NCBI RefSeq assembly: GCF_016653615.1
Contig: NZ_CP067393.1
Location: forward strand, 1,255,673 to 1,319,672
Source of the DNA: Entomomonas asaccharolytica
GTDB taxonomy: Bacteria; Pseudomonadota; Gammaproteobacteria; Pseudomonadales; Pseudomonadaceae
Direction of reading: 5' to 3'
Length of the DNA stretch: 64,000 bases
In this document: positions 1-8,421 of the stretch, in pieces
Numbering within the stretch: the first letter of the stretch is position 1
How the letters are laid out: every line of letters starts with the position of its first letter
Position numbers and translations under genes: made by a program
The notes under the pieces: model-generated
The model's input: the letters and a program-made list of their open reading frames with translations, nothing else
Database searches by the model: none
What the model was told of the DNA's origin: nothing

Positions 1-282
1 GCCAATAGTCCAGTTTTTGATGGTGTTATAGGAAGTTTCATTAACACTATCTTGAATTAAACGTGTAACGCAGTCTTCTTCATAGGGAACCACAGGGTTC
101 ATACGAACATCTGCGACAGTCATTTCAGATAGCACTTGCTTCGCCGCTACGCGTTCTTGTGATGAAGTAGCAGCAACACCTGCTAAAACGTCACCAGAGC
201 GAGGCTCATTAGCTTTTGCTAAAACTTCTTTAACATCTTTAAATTGATAGCTTTGACCAAAAAGCTGGGTTTTAAGTTTCAT
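1..282 (-). CDS. eutB: ethanolamine ammonia-lyase large subunit, N-terminal part
   Basis: The reverse strand encodes 94 residues starting MKLKTQLFGQSYQFKDVKEV and running off the left edge. This matches the start of the EutB large subunit, which with EutC and adenosylcobalamin splits ethanolamine into acetaldehyde and ammonia inside the Eut microcompartment. The ATG at 280-282 is preceded by an AGGAG that overlaps the eutA stop codon, so the two genes are translationally close. Only the N-terminal region is visible; the active-site barrel and the rest of the operon (eutC, L, K, R expected) lie outside the window. Confidence 0.95.
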   Translation of the reverse strand, partial: MKLKTQLFGQSYQFKDVKEVLAKANEPRSGDVLAGVAATSSQERVAAKQVLSEMTVADVRMNPVVPYEEDCVTRLIQDSVNETSYNTIKNWTIG

Positions 283-295
283 TAATTAAACTCCT

Positions 296-1720
296 TTAGG
301 AAGGAAATGCCAGTGATTTGACGGTGATTGGTACAATTTCTCCGCCAAATAATGGATTGCCAATATCAATATAATCGCCTTCTCGGGTTACTACTTCATC
401 AATGACTGCCAATGTTCTACCCCCTAAGTGTGGTTGTAGTAACATCCCTAGTACCTTACCGAGATCCTGACGAGCGATCACGATAAGTGGCTGAGAATTA
501 GGATAACGTTGTGAGAAATTGCCCAGTGCTTCAACACATAATTGAATAGCCTGATAAGTTACAGGCACATCAGCAGGAAGTGTTAATGCATAAGAGTCAG
601 TTTCAGCAGATAAATCATGTTGTGTTAGTGCTTGTTGCCAAGCTGTACAAAGCTCCTCTGGATTAAGTGATACACCATTTATTCTGGTATGCATAACTGG
701 AATATTACGAATAGGTAAAGGAACTTGTTTTAACCAAATAGTACTACCAGAGAGTGATAAGGTATGGGCACCTGCACCAATAACAGTAGCTCTAATAGTT
801 TGTTTAGGAGCTTTTAAAGGTAACTTGGCAAAACCTATATGTTTTGTAATAGCACGCGCAAGTAATGGACCAATATCCCCAAACTTGAACAGTTGCTCAT
901 CACTCACAGGTTGATAAACACAAGTACCAACTCCACCTGAAATAGTTAATGCATTTAATAGCCCAGAGGTGGGGAGGGCATCTGTCATTAAAAGTTGTTT
1001 AGCTAAGTCAGAAGGTTGTCCAATAGTTACTTGATAAAGTAGATCAGCCATTAACTCTGTCACTTGTACAAGTTGCTGTCTATTAAGGGTCAATGGGTCT
1101 TGATTACCAAATAGCGCTTGGCAAACTAATTTACCAGGCGCATGGGCACGTATCACACGACCCTGTTGATCTGTTTCTAATAAACGACCACCAATGTTAA
1201 GACATGCAGAGTCAACAACCTCACCATCTTCAAATAATACATAGTTAGCAGTACCACCACCAATATCAATATTTAATACACGGCCAATGGTAGTACGTGA
1301 TAATTCGCTAGCCCCTGAACCTTGTCCTGCAATAATTGATTCTAAATGTGGGCCTGCGGTAGCTACAACAAAGTTGCCTAGGGTTTCTGCTAGTTTTAAT
1401 ACCGCAGGGCGTGCATTACGTGCTTTGGATGTTTCACCAGTAATGATGATAGCACCAGACTGAATTTCTTCAGGGGTAACACCCGCAATACGGTACTGAT
1501 CTAAAATAAATGACAATAGCTCTTCTTCACGAATACGTCCCTCAAAATCAATAGGTGTAAAGATTACAGGGCTTTCATAAAGAATTTCGCGTTTAGTGAA
1601 TTCATAGTGAGGTACTTGTGATACAGCAGCACGATTTACTAACTCTAGGCGAGAGAAGATCACCTGAGTAGTTGTCGTACCTATATCAATACCTACACTA
1701 CGAATTACTGTGCTAGCCAT
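296..1720 (-). CDS. eutA: ethanolamine ammonia-lyase reactivating factor EutA
   Basis: This 474-residue protein is about the length of E. coli EutA. EutA reactivates ethanolamine ammonia-lyase by exchanging damaged cobalamin for fresh adenosylcobalamin with ATP hydrolysis. The actin/Hsp70-like phosphate motif SVGIDIGTTTTQVIF is at residues 8-22, and a second nucleotide-binding stretch, VLNIDIGGGTANY, is near residue 150. The C-terminus ends VKSLAFPS as in enterobacterial EutA. The gene lies between eutH (11-nt gap) and eutB, the canonical position. Family assignment is clear from near-continuous similarity to EutA. Confidence 0.96.
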   Translation of the reverse strand: MASTVIRSVGIDIGTTTTQVIFSRLELVNRAAVSQVPHYEFTKREILYESPVIFTPIDFEGRIREEELLSFILDQYRIAGVTPEEIQSGAIIITGETSKARNARPAVLKLAETLGNFVVATAGPHLESIIAGQGSGASELSRTTIGRVLNIDIGGGTANYVLFEDGEVVDSACLNIGGRLLETDQQGRVIRAHAPGKLVCQALFGNQDPLTLNRQQLVQVTELMADLLYQVTIGQPSDLAKQLLMTDALPTSGLLNALTISGGVGTCVYQPVSDEQLFKFGDIGPLLARAITKHIGFAKLPLKAPKQTIRATVIGAGAHTLSLSGSTIWLKQVPLPIRNIPVMHTRINGVSLNPEELCTAWQQALTQHDLSAETDSYALTLPADVPVTYQAIQLCVEALGNFSQRYPNSQPLIVIARQDLGKVLGMLLQPHLGGRTLAVIDEVVTREGDYIDIGNPLFGGEIVPITVKSLAFPS

Positions 1721-1731
1721 TTTAATATACC

Positions 1732-3012
1732 TTATTCAGGTTTGATTTCTGTTTCATAAGTGGTTTTTTGTTCTACTACAGCACCTTCTTGCTCTTCCTC
1801 AGGCATAGGAGCAGAAGTTTTTGGTGCAATCATCATTGCGACACCAATAGCTGTAATACCACCCACTAATTTGCCAACAATCATTGGGAAAATCATAGTT
1901 GACACACCAATACCTGCAACGAAACCTAAGTGATCACCTAGGGCGAAAGCGGCTGATACTGCAAAGGCACAGTTAATAATTTTGCCGCGCTCATCCATTC
2001 TGTTCATCATGCTGAACATAGGAATGTTGTTAGCTAAGGTAGCAATCATGCCAGCAGCGGCAATATCATTCATTCTTAATAAGCCACCCACTTTCATTAA
2101 TGGTTTACCAAACCAACGTGTAATTAGGAATACCATTGGGTAGGCACCCAATAGGATACAAGCGATTGAGCCGATTACTTCCATGGCGCGCATGTCATCC
2201 GCTTCAGGTGCTTGAGTGCTGAATATTGGGTCCATACCAGGAATAAAAGTCCAATCAGTGGTAAATTTCAATACAGCGGCTACTAAACCTACAGTAATGA
2301 TGCCCACTAAGATTTTTGCAAAAATCTGGAAGCCAGAGATCATTTTTTCAGGGAATAGTTTTAATCCGACAGCAATAAGTGCAGCGATGATTATCACTGG
2401 AATCATATTGATTAATAGGAATGTAAAGGTAAATGCAGCAGGTTGACCATTAATTTCTGCGCCTGTTGCCATTGCTACTAAACCGCCAGCAATACAACCA
2501 ATAGGAATAGTTACAATACCTGCAAGTATACCTAATGCTAAATAGCGGCGATCTGATTTATCAATAATGCCAAGTGCTACTGGTATGGTAAATACAATAG
2601 TTGGTCCCATCATGGCAGCTAAAATAATACCTGAATATAATTCAGCAGCAGGGGTTGTTGCTAACTGTTTAGCTAAGAAAAAGCCACCCATATCACAAGC
2701 TAATATGGTACCTGCAAACATACCAGGATCAGCACCTAACGCTTGATAAACAGGAATAACTACTGGGCCAAGCACATTAGCAATCACAGGCGCCATTGCT
2801 GTAATCCCCACCATGGCTAAACCTAAAGCACCCATCGCCATAAAGCCTTCTTCAAACTGGCTTCCTGAACCTTCAATGCCTTTACCTACTTTACCTAAAC
2901 CAATTTTGCCAAGAATAGATTCTGAGCCCCCAAACTGGTTAAGGATACGATCAAAGGCCGCTATTATCATAAAGGCCATCATGATATAGACAATAATTTC
3001 ATTAATACCCAT
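1732..3012 (-). CDS. eutH: ethanolamine transporter EutH
   Basis: The 426-residue product is a polytopic inner-membrane protein with about ten or eleven hydrophobic segments and is EutH, the ethanolamine uptake protein important when substrate is scarce or protonated. It starts MGINEIIVYIMMAFMIIAAF and contains the glycine-rich EutH stretch around the ACDMGGFFLAKQL motif (residues 105-117). It is about 18 residues longer than E. coli EutH because of a charged C-terminal tail rich in Glu. A GGAG sequence lies about 8 nt before the ATG. It sits between eutG and eutA as in Salmonella. Confidence 0.95.
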   Translation of the reverse strand: MGINEIIVYIMMAFMIIAAFDRILNQFGGSESILGKIGLGKVGKGIEGSGSQFEEGFMAMGALGLAMVGITAMAPVIANVLGPVVIPVYQALGADPGMFAGTILACDMGGFFLAKQLATTPAAELYSGIILAAMMGPTIVFTIPVALGIIDKSDRRYLALGILAGIVTIPIGCIAGGLVAMATGAEINGQPAAFTFTFLLINMIPVIIIAALIAVGLKLFPEKMISGFQIFAKILVGIITVGLVAAVLKFTTDWTFIPGMDPIFSTQAPEADDMRAMEVIGSIACILLGAYPMVFLITRWFGKPLMKVGGLLRMNDIAAAGMIATLANNIPMFSMMNRMDERGKIINCAFAVSAAFALGDHLGFVAGIGVSTMIFPMIVGKLVGGITAIGVAMMIAPKTSAPMPEEEQEGAVVEQKTTYETEIKPE

Positions 3013-3059
3013 TAGCCGAACTCCTACTCAATATAAAATTAAACTTGCTTGTTAGTTTA

Positions 3060-4259
3060 TTAAGAGGTTAATGCATCTTGATAAACTGCAATTACTTGCT
3101 CTTTTGTTACTGTCCGTGGATTAGTTGTTAAACAGATATCTTGCATAGCCGCTTCGGCAAGCTGTGGGATATCATCAAGAGACCCTCCGAAATCTCCTAA
3201 TTTCTTACAAAGGCCAACATCATATATAAGCTGTTGTACTGCTTTAATAGTGTCTTCTGCTTCTATTTGCTTACAGGTTAATGCATGACCAATTTCAGCA
3301 TATTCTTTTTTACATACTAATTGGTTAAAGCGCATAACAGCTGGCAACATAATGGCATTACACAAACCATGAGGAATATGATATTTAGCACCAATCTGGT
3401 GTGCCATTGCATGACATAAACCAAGCCCGCCATTAGAGAAAGCCATACCAGACATATAAGAGGCAAGCATCATTGATTCACGAGCAGGTATATCATTGCC
3501 TTGACCTACTGCATGGGGTAATGCTTCACCAATCAAGGTAATTGCTCTATAAGCAAAGCCCTTAGTTAGGGGAGTTGCATGACAGGCTACATAGGTTTCA
3601 ATGGCGTGCGTGAGTGCATCTATACCTGTAATTGCAGTGATTTCAGAAGGAACACCTAAAGTAAGGCAAGCATCAATAATGGCTAAATCAGGTATTAGTT
3701 GCGGATGAACGAGTACTTGTTTGACATTATTGGTTGTATCAGTAATAACTGCAATATTCGTTGCTTCTGATCCAGTTCCTGCTGTGGTAGGAATAGCGAT
3801 CAGTGGTAGACGTTTTTTTAACTTAATTGCTTTATTGGCTAAGCTCTCAATAGGTAAATCGACATTAGCGGCTAACATAGCAGTTACTTTAGCGGCATCC
3901 AAAACAGAGCCACCGCCTAATGCCAGTACACTATCACATTGTGCTGCAAGCAGTTGTTTAGCTGCTTCTTCAACTATTTGAGTAGTTGGTTCACCACCTG
4001 CATAGGTAATGATTTCGTATTTAATATTGGCGCCTTCTAAAGAGCGATATAAGCCTTCATCAATGCCTTGTTTGTATAGGAAACCATCAACCATCACAAA
4101 CACACATTTAAGGTCTTGCTCTGCCATTGCTTCACCACAACGTGCTAACGCGCCTGCACCAATAAAGGTTTGTGGTGGTACGGTAAATTCACGTACAGAC
4201 TTGGCATTAATTAGATCAAGTGCACGATAAATTATATGGCTGACTTCGTTAATCTGCAT
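3060..4259 (-). CDS. eutG: iron-containing alcohol dehydrogenase EutG
   Basis: EutG reduces acetaldehyde to ethanol and recycles NADH to NAD+ inside the Eut compartment. The protein has the group III alcohol dehydrogenase NAD motif GGGSVLDAAK and the metal-ligand region with HAIETY and GLCHAMAHQIGAKYHIPHG. I place the start at the ATG at 4257-4259 (399 residues, MQINEVSH...), because a GGAGG ends 6 nt upstream of it; the longer frame to 4286 has no such site. This start overlaps the end of eutJ by 11 nt. The N-terminal approx. 25 residues before the catalytic domain are family-typical and may target the enzyme to the shell. Confidence 0.94.
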   Translation of the reverse strand: MQINEVSHIIYRALDLINAKSVREFTVPPQTFIGAGALARCGEAMAEQDLKCVFVMVDGFLYKQGIDEGLYRSLEGANIKYEIITYAGGEPTTQIVEEAAKQLLAAQCDSVLALGGGSVLDAAKVTAMLAANVDLPIESLANKAIKLKKRLPLIAIPTTAGTGSEATNIAVITDTTNNVKQVLVHPQLIPDLAIIDACLTLGVPSEITAITGIDALTHAIETYVACHATPLTKGFAYRAITLIGEALPHAVGQGNDIPARESMMLASYMSGMAFSNGGLGLCHAMAHQIGAKYHIPHGLCNAIMLPAVMRFNQLVCKKEYAEIGHALTCKQIEAEDTIKAVQQLIYDVGLCKKLGDFGGSLDDIPQLAEAAMQDICLTTNPRTVTKEQVIAVYQDALTS

Positions 4260-5091
4260 GATTATCCTCCATTCCACAAACGGCAATGGCTAAGGGTGTA
4301 ATGAAGATAGGCAGGGTAGGTAGTATTACTTTCTGTTCAGGAAATGCTTGGCTGAATAGAACTCCTACACCAGGTAGTGCACAAGAACCACCTGATAAAT
4401 AAATTTCTTCGACTGGGTATTGTTGTAAATGATCGCGCACAATATCAGTCATTTTTTCAAAAACAGGACGTACAATAGGCCAAATCTCTGTACCTTGCTG
4501 TTTTTTCTTTGTTTCTGCTTGTTCAATGGGTAGATTAAGGTTGCCTGCTAATGTCAGGGAAACATGATGGCCACCTGTGGCCTCATCACCTGAATAAACA
4601 ACTTTACCATTTTTAATAACAGCGATGCCTGTCGTTCCACCACCAATATCGACTACAGCCGCACTTTTTAGATGCAACATATTAGCAACCGCGGATGGCT
4701 CATCAATTACGTGAGTTACTTCCAAGCCAGCTGCTTCTAAAACATTGACGGAGATTCTGGGGTCTGTTCCAGGAGGAAAAGAGGTTGAGGCTTTGCTAAA
4801 TTCAACACCCAATTGCTCTTGTAGGCTAGCAAGTTGTTTTTTAACAATTGATACAGCCCCAAAGAAATCCCAAACGATACCATCACGTACTACATCAGCC
4901 TGATCGAGGCGCGTAGCTATTGGATTAGCATCTTTGTCTATAACGATTGACACAATATTACAAGTACCCAAATCGATACCTAGAAACCACTCTTTAAGCG
5001 GTTGCTCTGGTTTTTTATCAGCTTCATGTAGTTGCTTCTCCGCTAGTTGTAAGCGGTGATTTAACCATTGATCGATATCTCTTTGGGACAT
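4249..5091 (-). CDS. eutJ: Hsp70-like Eut chaperone EutJ
   Basis: This 280-residue protein has the ASKHA-fold phosphate motif FLGIDLGTCNIVSIVID near residue 37 and a second motif, AVVDIGGGTTGIAVI, near residue 145. It matches EutJ, proposed to act as a chaperone in assembling Eut enzymes or the compartment; its precise substrate is not established. The short length excludes a full DnaK substrate-binding domain. It is 12 nt downstream of eutE and overlaps eutG, consistent with coupled translation. Confidence 0.93.
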   Translation of the reverse strand: MSQRDIDQWLNHRLQLAEKQLHEADKKPEQPLKEWFLGIDLGTCNIVSIVIDKDANPIATRLDQADVVRDGIVWDFFGAVSIVKKQLASLQEQLGVEFSKASTSFPPGTDPRISVNVLEAAGLEVTHVIDEPSAVANMLHLKSAAVVDIGGGTTGIAVIKNGKVVYSGDEATGGHHVSLTLAGNLNLPIEQAETKKKQQGTEIWPIVRPVFEKMTDIVRDHLQQYPVEEIYLSGGSCALPGVGVLFSQAFPEQKVILPTLPIFITPLAIAVCGMEDNHAD

Positions 5092-5103
5092 GATTTTTCC
5101 TTA

Positions 5104-6528
5104 TTACACAATACGGAAATGTTCGGTTAATACACAACGACGTAACCGTACAAAGGTACGTGCGCAAGTTACGCCTTCACCTGTAGGGGTAGTAATCGTC
5201 ATTGTTGTCCAACCTTCACCACCAAAACCTAAACCAGCAATACAAGGACCATTTTTAACAAAGATACTGGTATCGATAGCGTTAGCCATACGATCTAAGT
5301 TATCTAAGTTACGTGAATGCATGGACGCTGTATGGTGGCAACCACCTTCAAGTTTTACGGCTAAATCAATTGCTTGATTAACATCTCTAGCACGTACAAT
5401 AGGTAGTACTGGCATCATCAATTCAGTAATAGCAAAAGGATGGTCAGCAGGTGTTTCAACAATCAACAAACGCGTGCTTTCTGGAACTTTTAAACCAATA
5501 GCGGCAGCGATTTTATAAGCATCACGTCCTACCCAATCACGGCTTACTGTACCTCTACCTTGTTCATCAATTTTAGGTAGTAGTAAAGGTTGTAATTGTT
5601 TGGCTTGTTCTGCTGTTAATAGCACGGCTTTGTAACGTTGCATAGCTGCAATTAGTTGATCAGCTACTGAATCAACAACAATAACTACTTTTTCATCAGC
5701 ACAAATAATATTGTTATCAAAAGAGGCACCGTAAACAATTTTATCGGCAGCTCTATCAATATCAGCTGTTTCATCTACCACGGCAGGAGGGTTACCAGCA
5801 CCAGCGGCGATAAGACGTTTATTAGTATGCTTGCGAGCAGATTCCACAACAGCATCACCGCCTGTAACAACTAGTAAACCAATGCCTGAATATTTGAATA
5901 AACGTTGTGCTGTTTCAATATCAGGGTTTGCTACAGTGACCACAAGGTTAGCTGGGCCGCCAGCAGCAACTACCGCTTCGTTAATAACCGTAATAGCACG
6001 TTGAGATACTTTTTTAGCAGCAGGGTGGGGGGCAAAAACAACACTGTTACCCGCAGCAATCATACTGATAGAGTTATTAATAACAGTTGCAGCAGGGTTA
6101 GTAGAAGGAGTCACTGAAGCTACTACACCCCAAGGTGCATTCTCTGTTAAAGTAAGACCATTGTCACCTGTTAATACTTCTGGTCTTAAGCATTCTGTGC
6201 CAGGTGTTTCACGTGCTTGTAATAAATTCTTAGCTGTTTTGTCATCAACACGACCCATGCCTGTTTCAGCCACAGCTATTTCTGCTAATTCTCTAGCGTA
6301 TTTCTCGCCTGCTTGGCGTATAGCAGCAATGGCAAGGTTACGCATTTTTACAGTTTTTAATGCAGTTTGTGCTTCTCCTGCAGCAGCAACAGCATCATCT
6401 AATTCGTTAAATACGCCTGCAGCGATTTGTTGTGATGCAGCGGATGTTGGTTTGTTAGGCTGACCACTACCCATAGAAGTCAGTACCGCTCTGACTACTT
6501 GTTCAATTTCTTTAGGATTTATGTCCAC
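5104..6528 (-). CDS. eutE: CoA-acylating acetaldehyde dehydrogenase EutE
   Basis: EutE converts acetaldehyde, CoA and NAD+ to acetyl-CoA. The catalytic cysteine is in DNNIICADEK, residue 276 from the start chosen here. The first approx. 18 residues (DINPKEIEQVVRAVLTSM) form an amphipathic helix followed by a Gln/Ser/Ala-rich linker, the layout of microcompartment encapsulation peptides. I choose the GTG at 6526-6528 because GAGG lies 6 nt upstream and it gives an N-terminus like E. coli EutE; an upstream GTG at 6538-6540 overlaps the eutN stop but has no Shine-Dalgarno sequence. The C-terminus RRCVLTEHFRIV is family-typical. Confidence 0.95.
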   Translation of the reverse strand: MDINPKEIEQVVRAVLTSMGSGQPNKPTSAASQQIAAGVFNELDDAVAAAGEAQTALKTVKMRNLAIAAIRQAGEKYARELAEIAVAETGMGRVDDKTAKNLLQARETPGTECLRPEVLTGDNGLTLTENAPWGVVASVTPSTNPAATVINNSISMIAAGNSVVFAPHPAAKKVSQRAITVINEAVVAAGGPANLVVTVANPDIETAQRLFKYSGIGLLVVTGGDAVVESARKHTNKRLIAAGAGNPPAVVDETADIDRAADKIVYGASFDNNIICADEKVVIVVDSVADQLIAAMQRYKAVLLTAEQAKQLQPLLLPKIDEQGRGTVSRDWVGRDAYKIAAAIGLKVPESTRLLIVETPADHPFAITELMMPVLPIVRARDVNQAIDLAVKLEGGCHHTASMHSRNLDNLDRMANAIDTSIFVKNGPCIAGLGFGGEGWTTMTITTPTGEGVTCARTFVRLRRCVLTEHFRIV

Positions 6529-6536
6529 TGTATACC

Positions 6537-6833
6537 TCACTTATGGTAGAAAACTTTACCATTAAGAACAGCTTCATCTACAATACCTACGATACTAGCA
6601 TCTACAGGCGCTTCAATACCGTTAACAGTATGGATAGTTTTACGAGCTGCGCTACCACTAACAACCAAGACCCACTCACCATCGCCTGCGCCCACAGAAT
6701 CGGTAGCGACAAGCCGTTCACCTTCTGGTAAACCGTTTTTATCTATCATGTCTACAAGCAGTAGGCGTTCTTGCTCAAACCCAGCAAGTTTTACGGTACT
6801 AACAACTTGTCCTACGACAACGGCTAATCTCAT
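6537..6833 (-). CDS. eutN: microcompartment vertex protein EutN
   Basis: The 98-residue protein belongs to the EutN/CcmL pentamer family that caps the vertices of the microcompartment shell. Visible family features are the start MRLAVVVGQVVSTVK, the central DSVGAGDGEWVLVVSGSAAR stretch and the end IVGIVDEAVLNGKVFYHK. AGGAGG is placed 4 nt before the ATG. It follows eutM after an unusually long 175-nt spacer that holds a stem-loop. Confidence 0.95.
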   Translation of the reverse strand: MRLAVVVGQVVSTVKLAGFEQERLLLVDMIDKNGLPEGERLVATDSVGAGDGEWVLVVSGSAARKTIHTVNGIEAPVDASIVGIVDEAVLNGKVFYHK

Positions 6834-6953
6834 GAGTCCTCCTTTATTGCTATGTTACAAAGGCAACAGCAAACAGCACTGCGTTGTTGGGCTAATAATT
6901 AGTACAACAATACCTTTTGTAGCACGCAATACATTAAAACCAATTGGATAATA

Positions 6954-6989
6954 GAGGTGTGGAATTATTATTAATAAAACACACACCTC
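6954..6989 (-). other. intercistronic stem-loop between eutM and eutN
   Basis: GAGGTGTG at 6954-6961 pairs perfectly with CACACCTC at 6982-6989 across a 20-nt AT-rich loop. It begins 19 nt beyond the eutM stop codon inside the 175-nt eutM-eutN spacer. It has no U-tract on the minus strand and so does not look like a simple terminator. It may stabilise the upstream eutM message or lower downstream expression; function is inferred from position only. Confidence 0.55.
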
Positions 6990-7008
6990 AATTCGGGTGA
7001 GTTGTTGC

Positions 7009-7305
7009 TCAGTCCAATGGTTTCTCAGCAGACATTTTGATTGGGAAGATGTCTTCCAAATCGCCATGTGGGCGTGGGATAACGTGAACTGCAATTAACT
7101 CACCACCAACACGTTGTGCAGCTGCTGCACCAGCGTCTGTTGCTGCTTTACAAGCTGCTACATCACCACGTACCATTGCAGTTACTAAACCACCACCAAT
7201 TTGTTTGTAACCAACTAGTTTAACTCTAGCTGCTTTCACCATGGCATCAGAGGCTTCAATTAACGCCACTAAACCTTTGGTTTCAATAATGCCTAAAGCT
7301 TCCAT
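7009..7305 (-). CDS. eutM: major microcompartment shell hexamer protein EutM
   Basis: This 98-residue protein is a canonical single BMC-domain hexamer, the most abundant Eut shell protein. It starts [20 protein letters not shown] and carries the pore-loop region [10 protein letters not shown] followed by [24 protein letters not shown] lies 9 nt before the ATG. The gene is flanked on both sides by long spacers (138 nt before, 175 nt after) with inverted repeats, in contrast to the near-zero spacing elsewhere in the operon. Confidence 0.97.
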   Translation of the reverse strand: MEALGIIETKGLVALIEASDAMVKAARVKLVGYKQIGGGLVTAMVRGDVAACKAATDAGAAAAQRVGGELIAVHVIPRPHGDLEDIFPIKMSAEKPLD

Positions 7306-7330
7306 TATAAATTCCTCTCAGTTAGCCTCC

Positions 7331-7405
7331 CGTTATGGGAGTTAATACAAGTGGCAAGCCACCCAGTTAATCTTTTTATAGAAGTTCTAACTATCCTATA
7401 AAAAG
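7331..7405 (-). other. structured eutD-eutM spacer with inverted repeats
   Basis: Reading toward eutM, a perfect 10-bp stem (7372-7381 with 7396-7405, 14-nt loop) is followed by GTGGC/GCCAC (7351-7355 with 7358-7362) and a small TCCC/GGGA stem (7331-7340 region). No run of U follows the large stem on the minus strand. The structures lie between the eutD stop and the eutM ribosome binding site. They could be a processing or stabilising element for eutM mRNA, or an attenuator; this is inference. Confidence 0.5.
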
Positions 7406-7443
7406 TGGTAATCGCGTTTTTTACAAATAAAACGCCATATTTC

Positions 7444-8421
7444 TTATTTAACACGCATTTTGGTAGCAAGCATGGCTACTTGAACCATATCTTGCCAACT
7501 ACAACCGCGTGATAAATCATGCATAGAACCATTTAATCCTTGAATAAGTGGACCAATGGCTTCGTATTTACCTAATCGTTGTGCAATCTTATAACCAATG
7601 TTACCTGCTTCTAAAGAAGGGAAGATCAACACATTGGCTTTACCTGCAACTTGGCTATCAGGTGCTTTTTGCTTAGCAACACTGTCTACCATTGCTGCAT
7701 CAAACTGAAGCTCGCCATCAACTGCTAAGTTGGGCATACGTTCGCGTACAATATCTGTTGCTAATTGCACATTACTGACTGCTTCATGTTTAGCACTGCC
7801 TTTAGTGGAAAACGATAACATTGCCACACGGGCAGTTTGTTCTGTTATTGCTTCAAAACTTTGCGCAGTACTAATTGCAATGTCTGCCAACTGCGCCCCT
7901 GTGGGTTGTGGAACAACCCCGCAGTCGGCAAATCCTAGGATTTGATCTCCCTCTGGAGAGATCATAATCATAATTGAAGATAATGTTTTGTTATTAGGTG
8001 CCAAACCTAATACACGTAATCCAGCTCTCAATACACTAGAAGTGGAGGAGAGGTTGCCAGCAATACAATAATCACTTTTACCTGTAGCGATCATCGCTGC
8101 GCCAAACCATAGTGGATCCTTAATATTTTTCTTAAGGTCTTCTATTGGTTTATCTGGCATACGTTGTGCTAAATAGGCTGTAAATTCAGGTAACCATTCT
8201 GATGTGGCTGGATCAATAATATTTAATTGATTAAAAGGTAAATCATGTTGCTCACATAAATTACGCAAATCAGCAGGGTTAGCTAACAACCAAGGATAGC
8301 CTAATTGCTGTTGCTGTATATAAATAGCAGCTTGAATTGCTCTGATATCTACTGCATCAGGAAATACAATCCAGCTTGGATTAGCTTTTGCTTGCTGTTG
8401 GCAGCGTTCAATAAGGTTCAT
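7444..8421 (-). CDS. eutD: phosphate acetyltransferase EutD
   Basis: EutD converts acetyl-CoA and phosphate to acetyl phosphate and CoA, recycling CoA inside the compartment. The 325-residue protein matches the catalytic PTA domain only, without the regulatory DRTGG-type region of housekeeping Pta. Typical stretches include IAGNLSSTSSVLRAGLRVLG (about residue 120), MLSFSTKGSAKHE, and near the C-terminus FPSLEAGNIGYKIAQRL and GPLIQGLNGSMHDLSRG. Its start overlaps the eutT stop (TAATG). Confidence 0.94.
   Translation of the reverse strand: MNLIERCQQQAKANPSWIVFPDAVDIRAIQAAIYIQQQQLGYPWLLANPADLRNLCEQHDLPFNQLNIIDPATSEWLPEFTAYLAQRMPDKPIEDLKKNIKDPLWFGAAMIATGKSDYCIAGNLSSTSSVLRAGLRVLGLAPNNKTLSSIMIMISPEGDQILGFADCGVVPQPTGAQLADIAISTAQSFEAITEQTARVAMLSFSTKGSAKHEAVSNVQLATDIVRERMPNLAVDGELQFDAAMVDSVAKQKAPDSQVAGKANVLIFPSLEAGNIGYKIAQRLGKYEAIGPLIQGLNGSMHDLSRGCSWQDMVQVAMLATKMRVK

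Noticed and set aside
2216-2446. Plus-strand open frame inside eutH, and similar antisense frames inside eut, nar and radical SAM genes.
   Set aside because: They are shadows of strongly supported genes on the other strand, without ribosome sites or recognisable domains.
4249-4286. eutG/eutJ overlap as a sign of frameshift or gene fusion.
   Set aside because: A good Shine-Dalgarno site supports an internal eutG start, leaving an ordinary 11-nt overlap.
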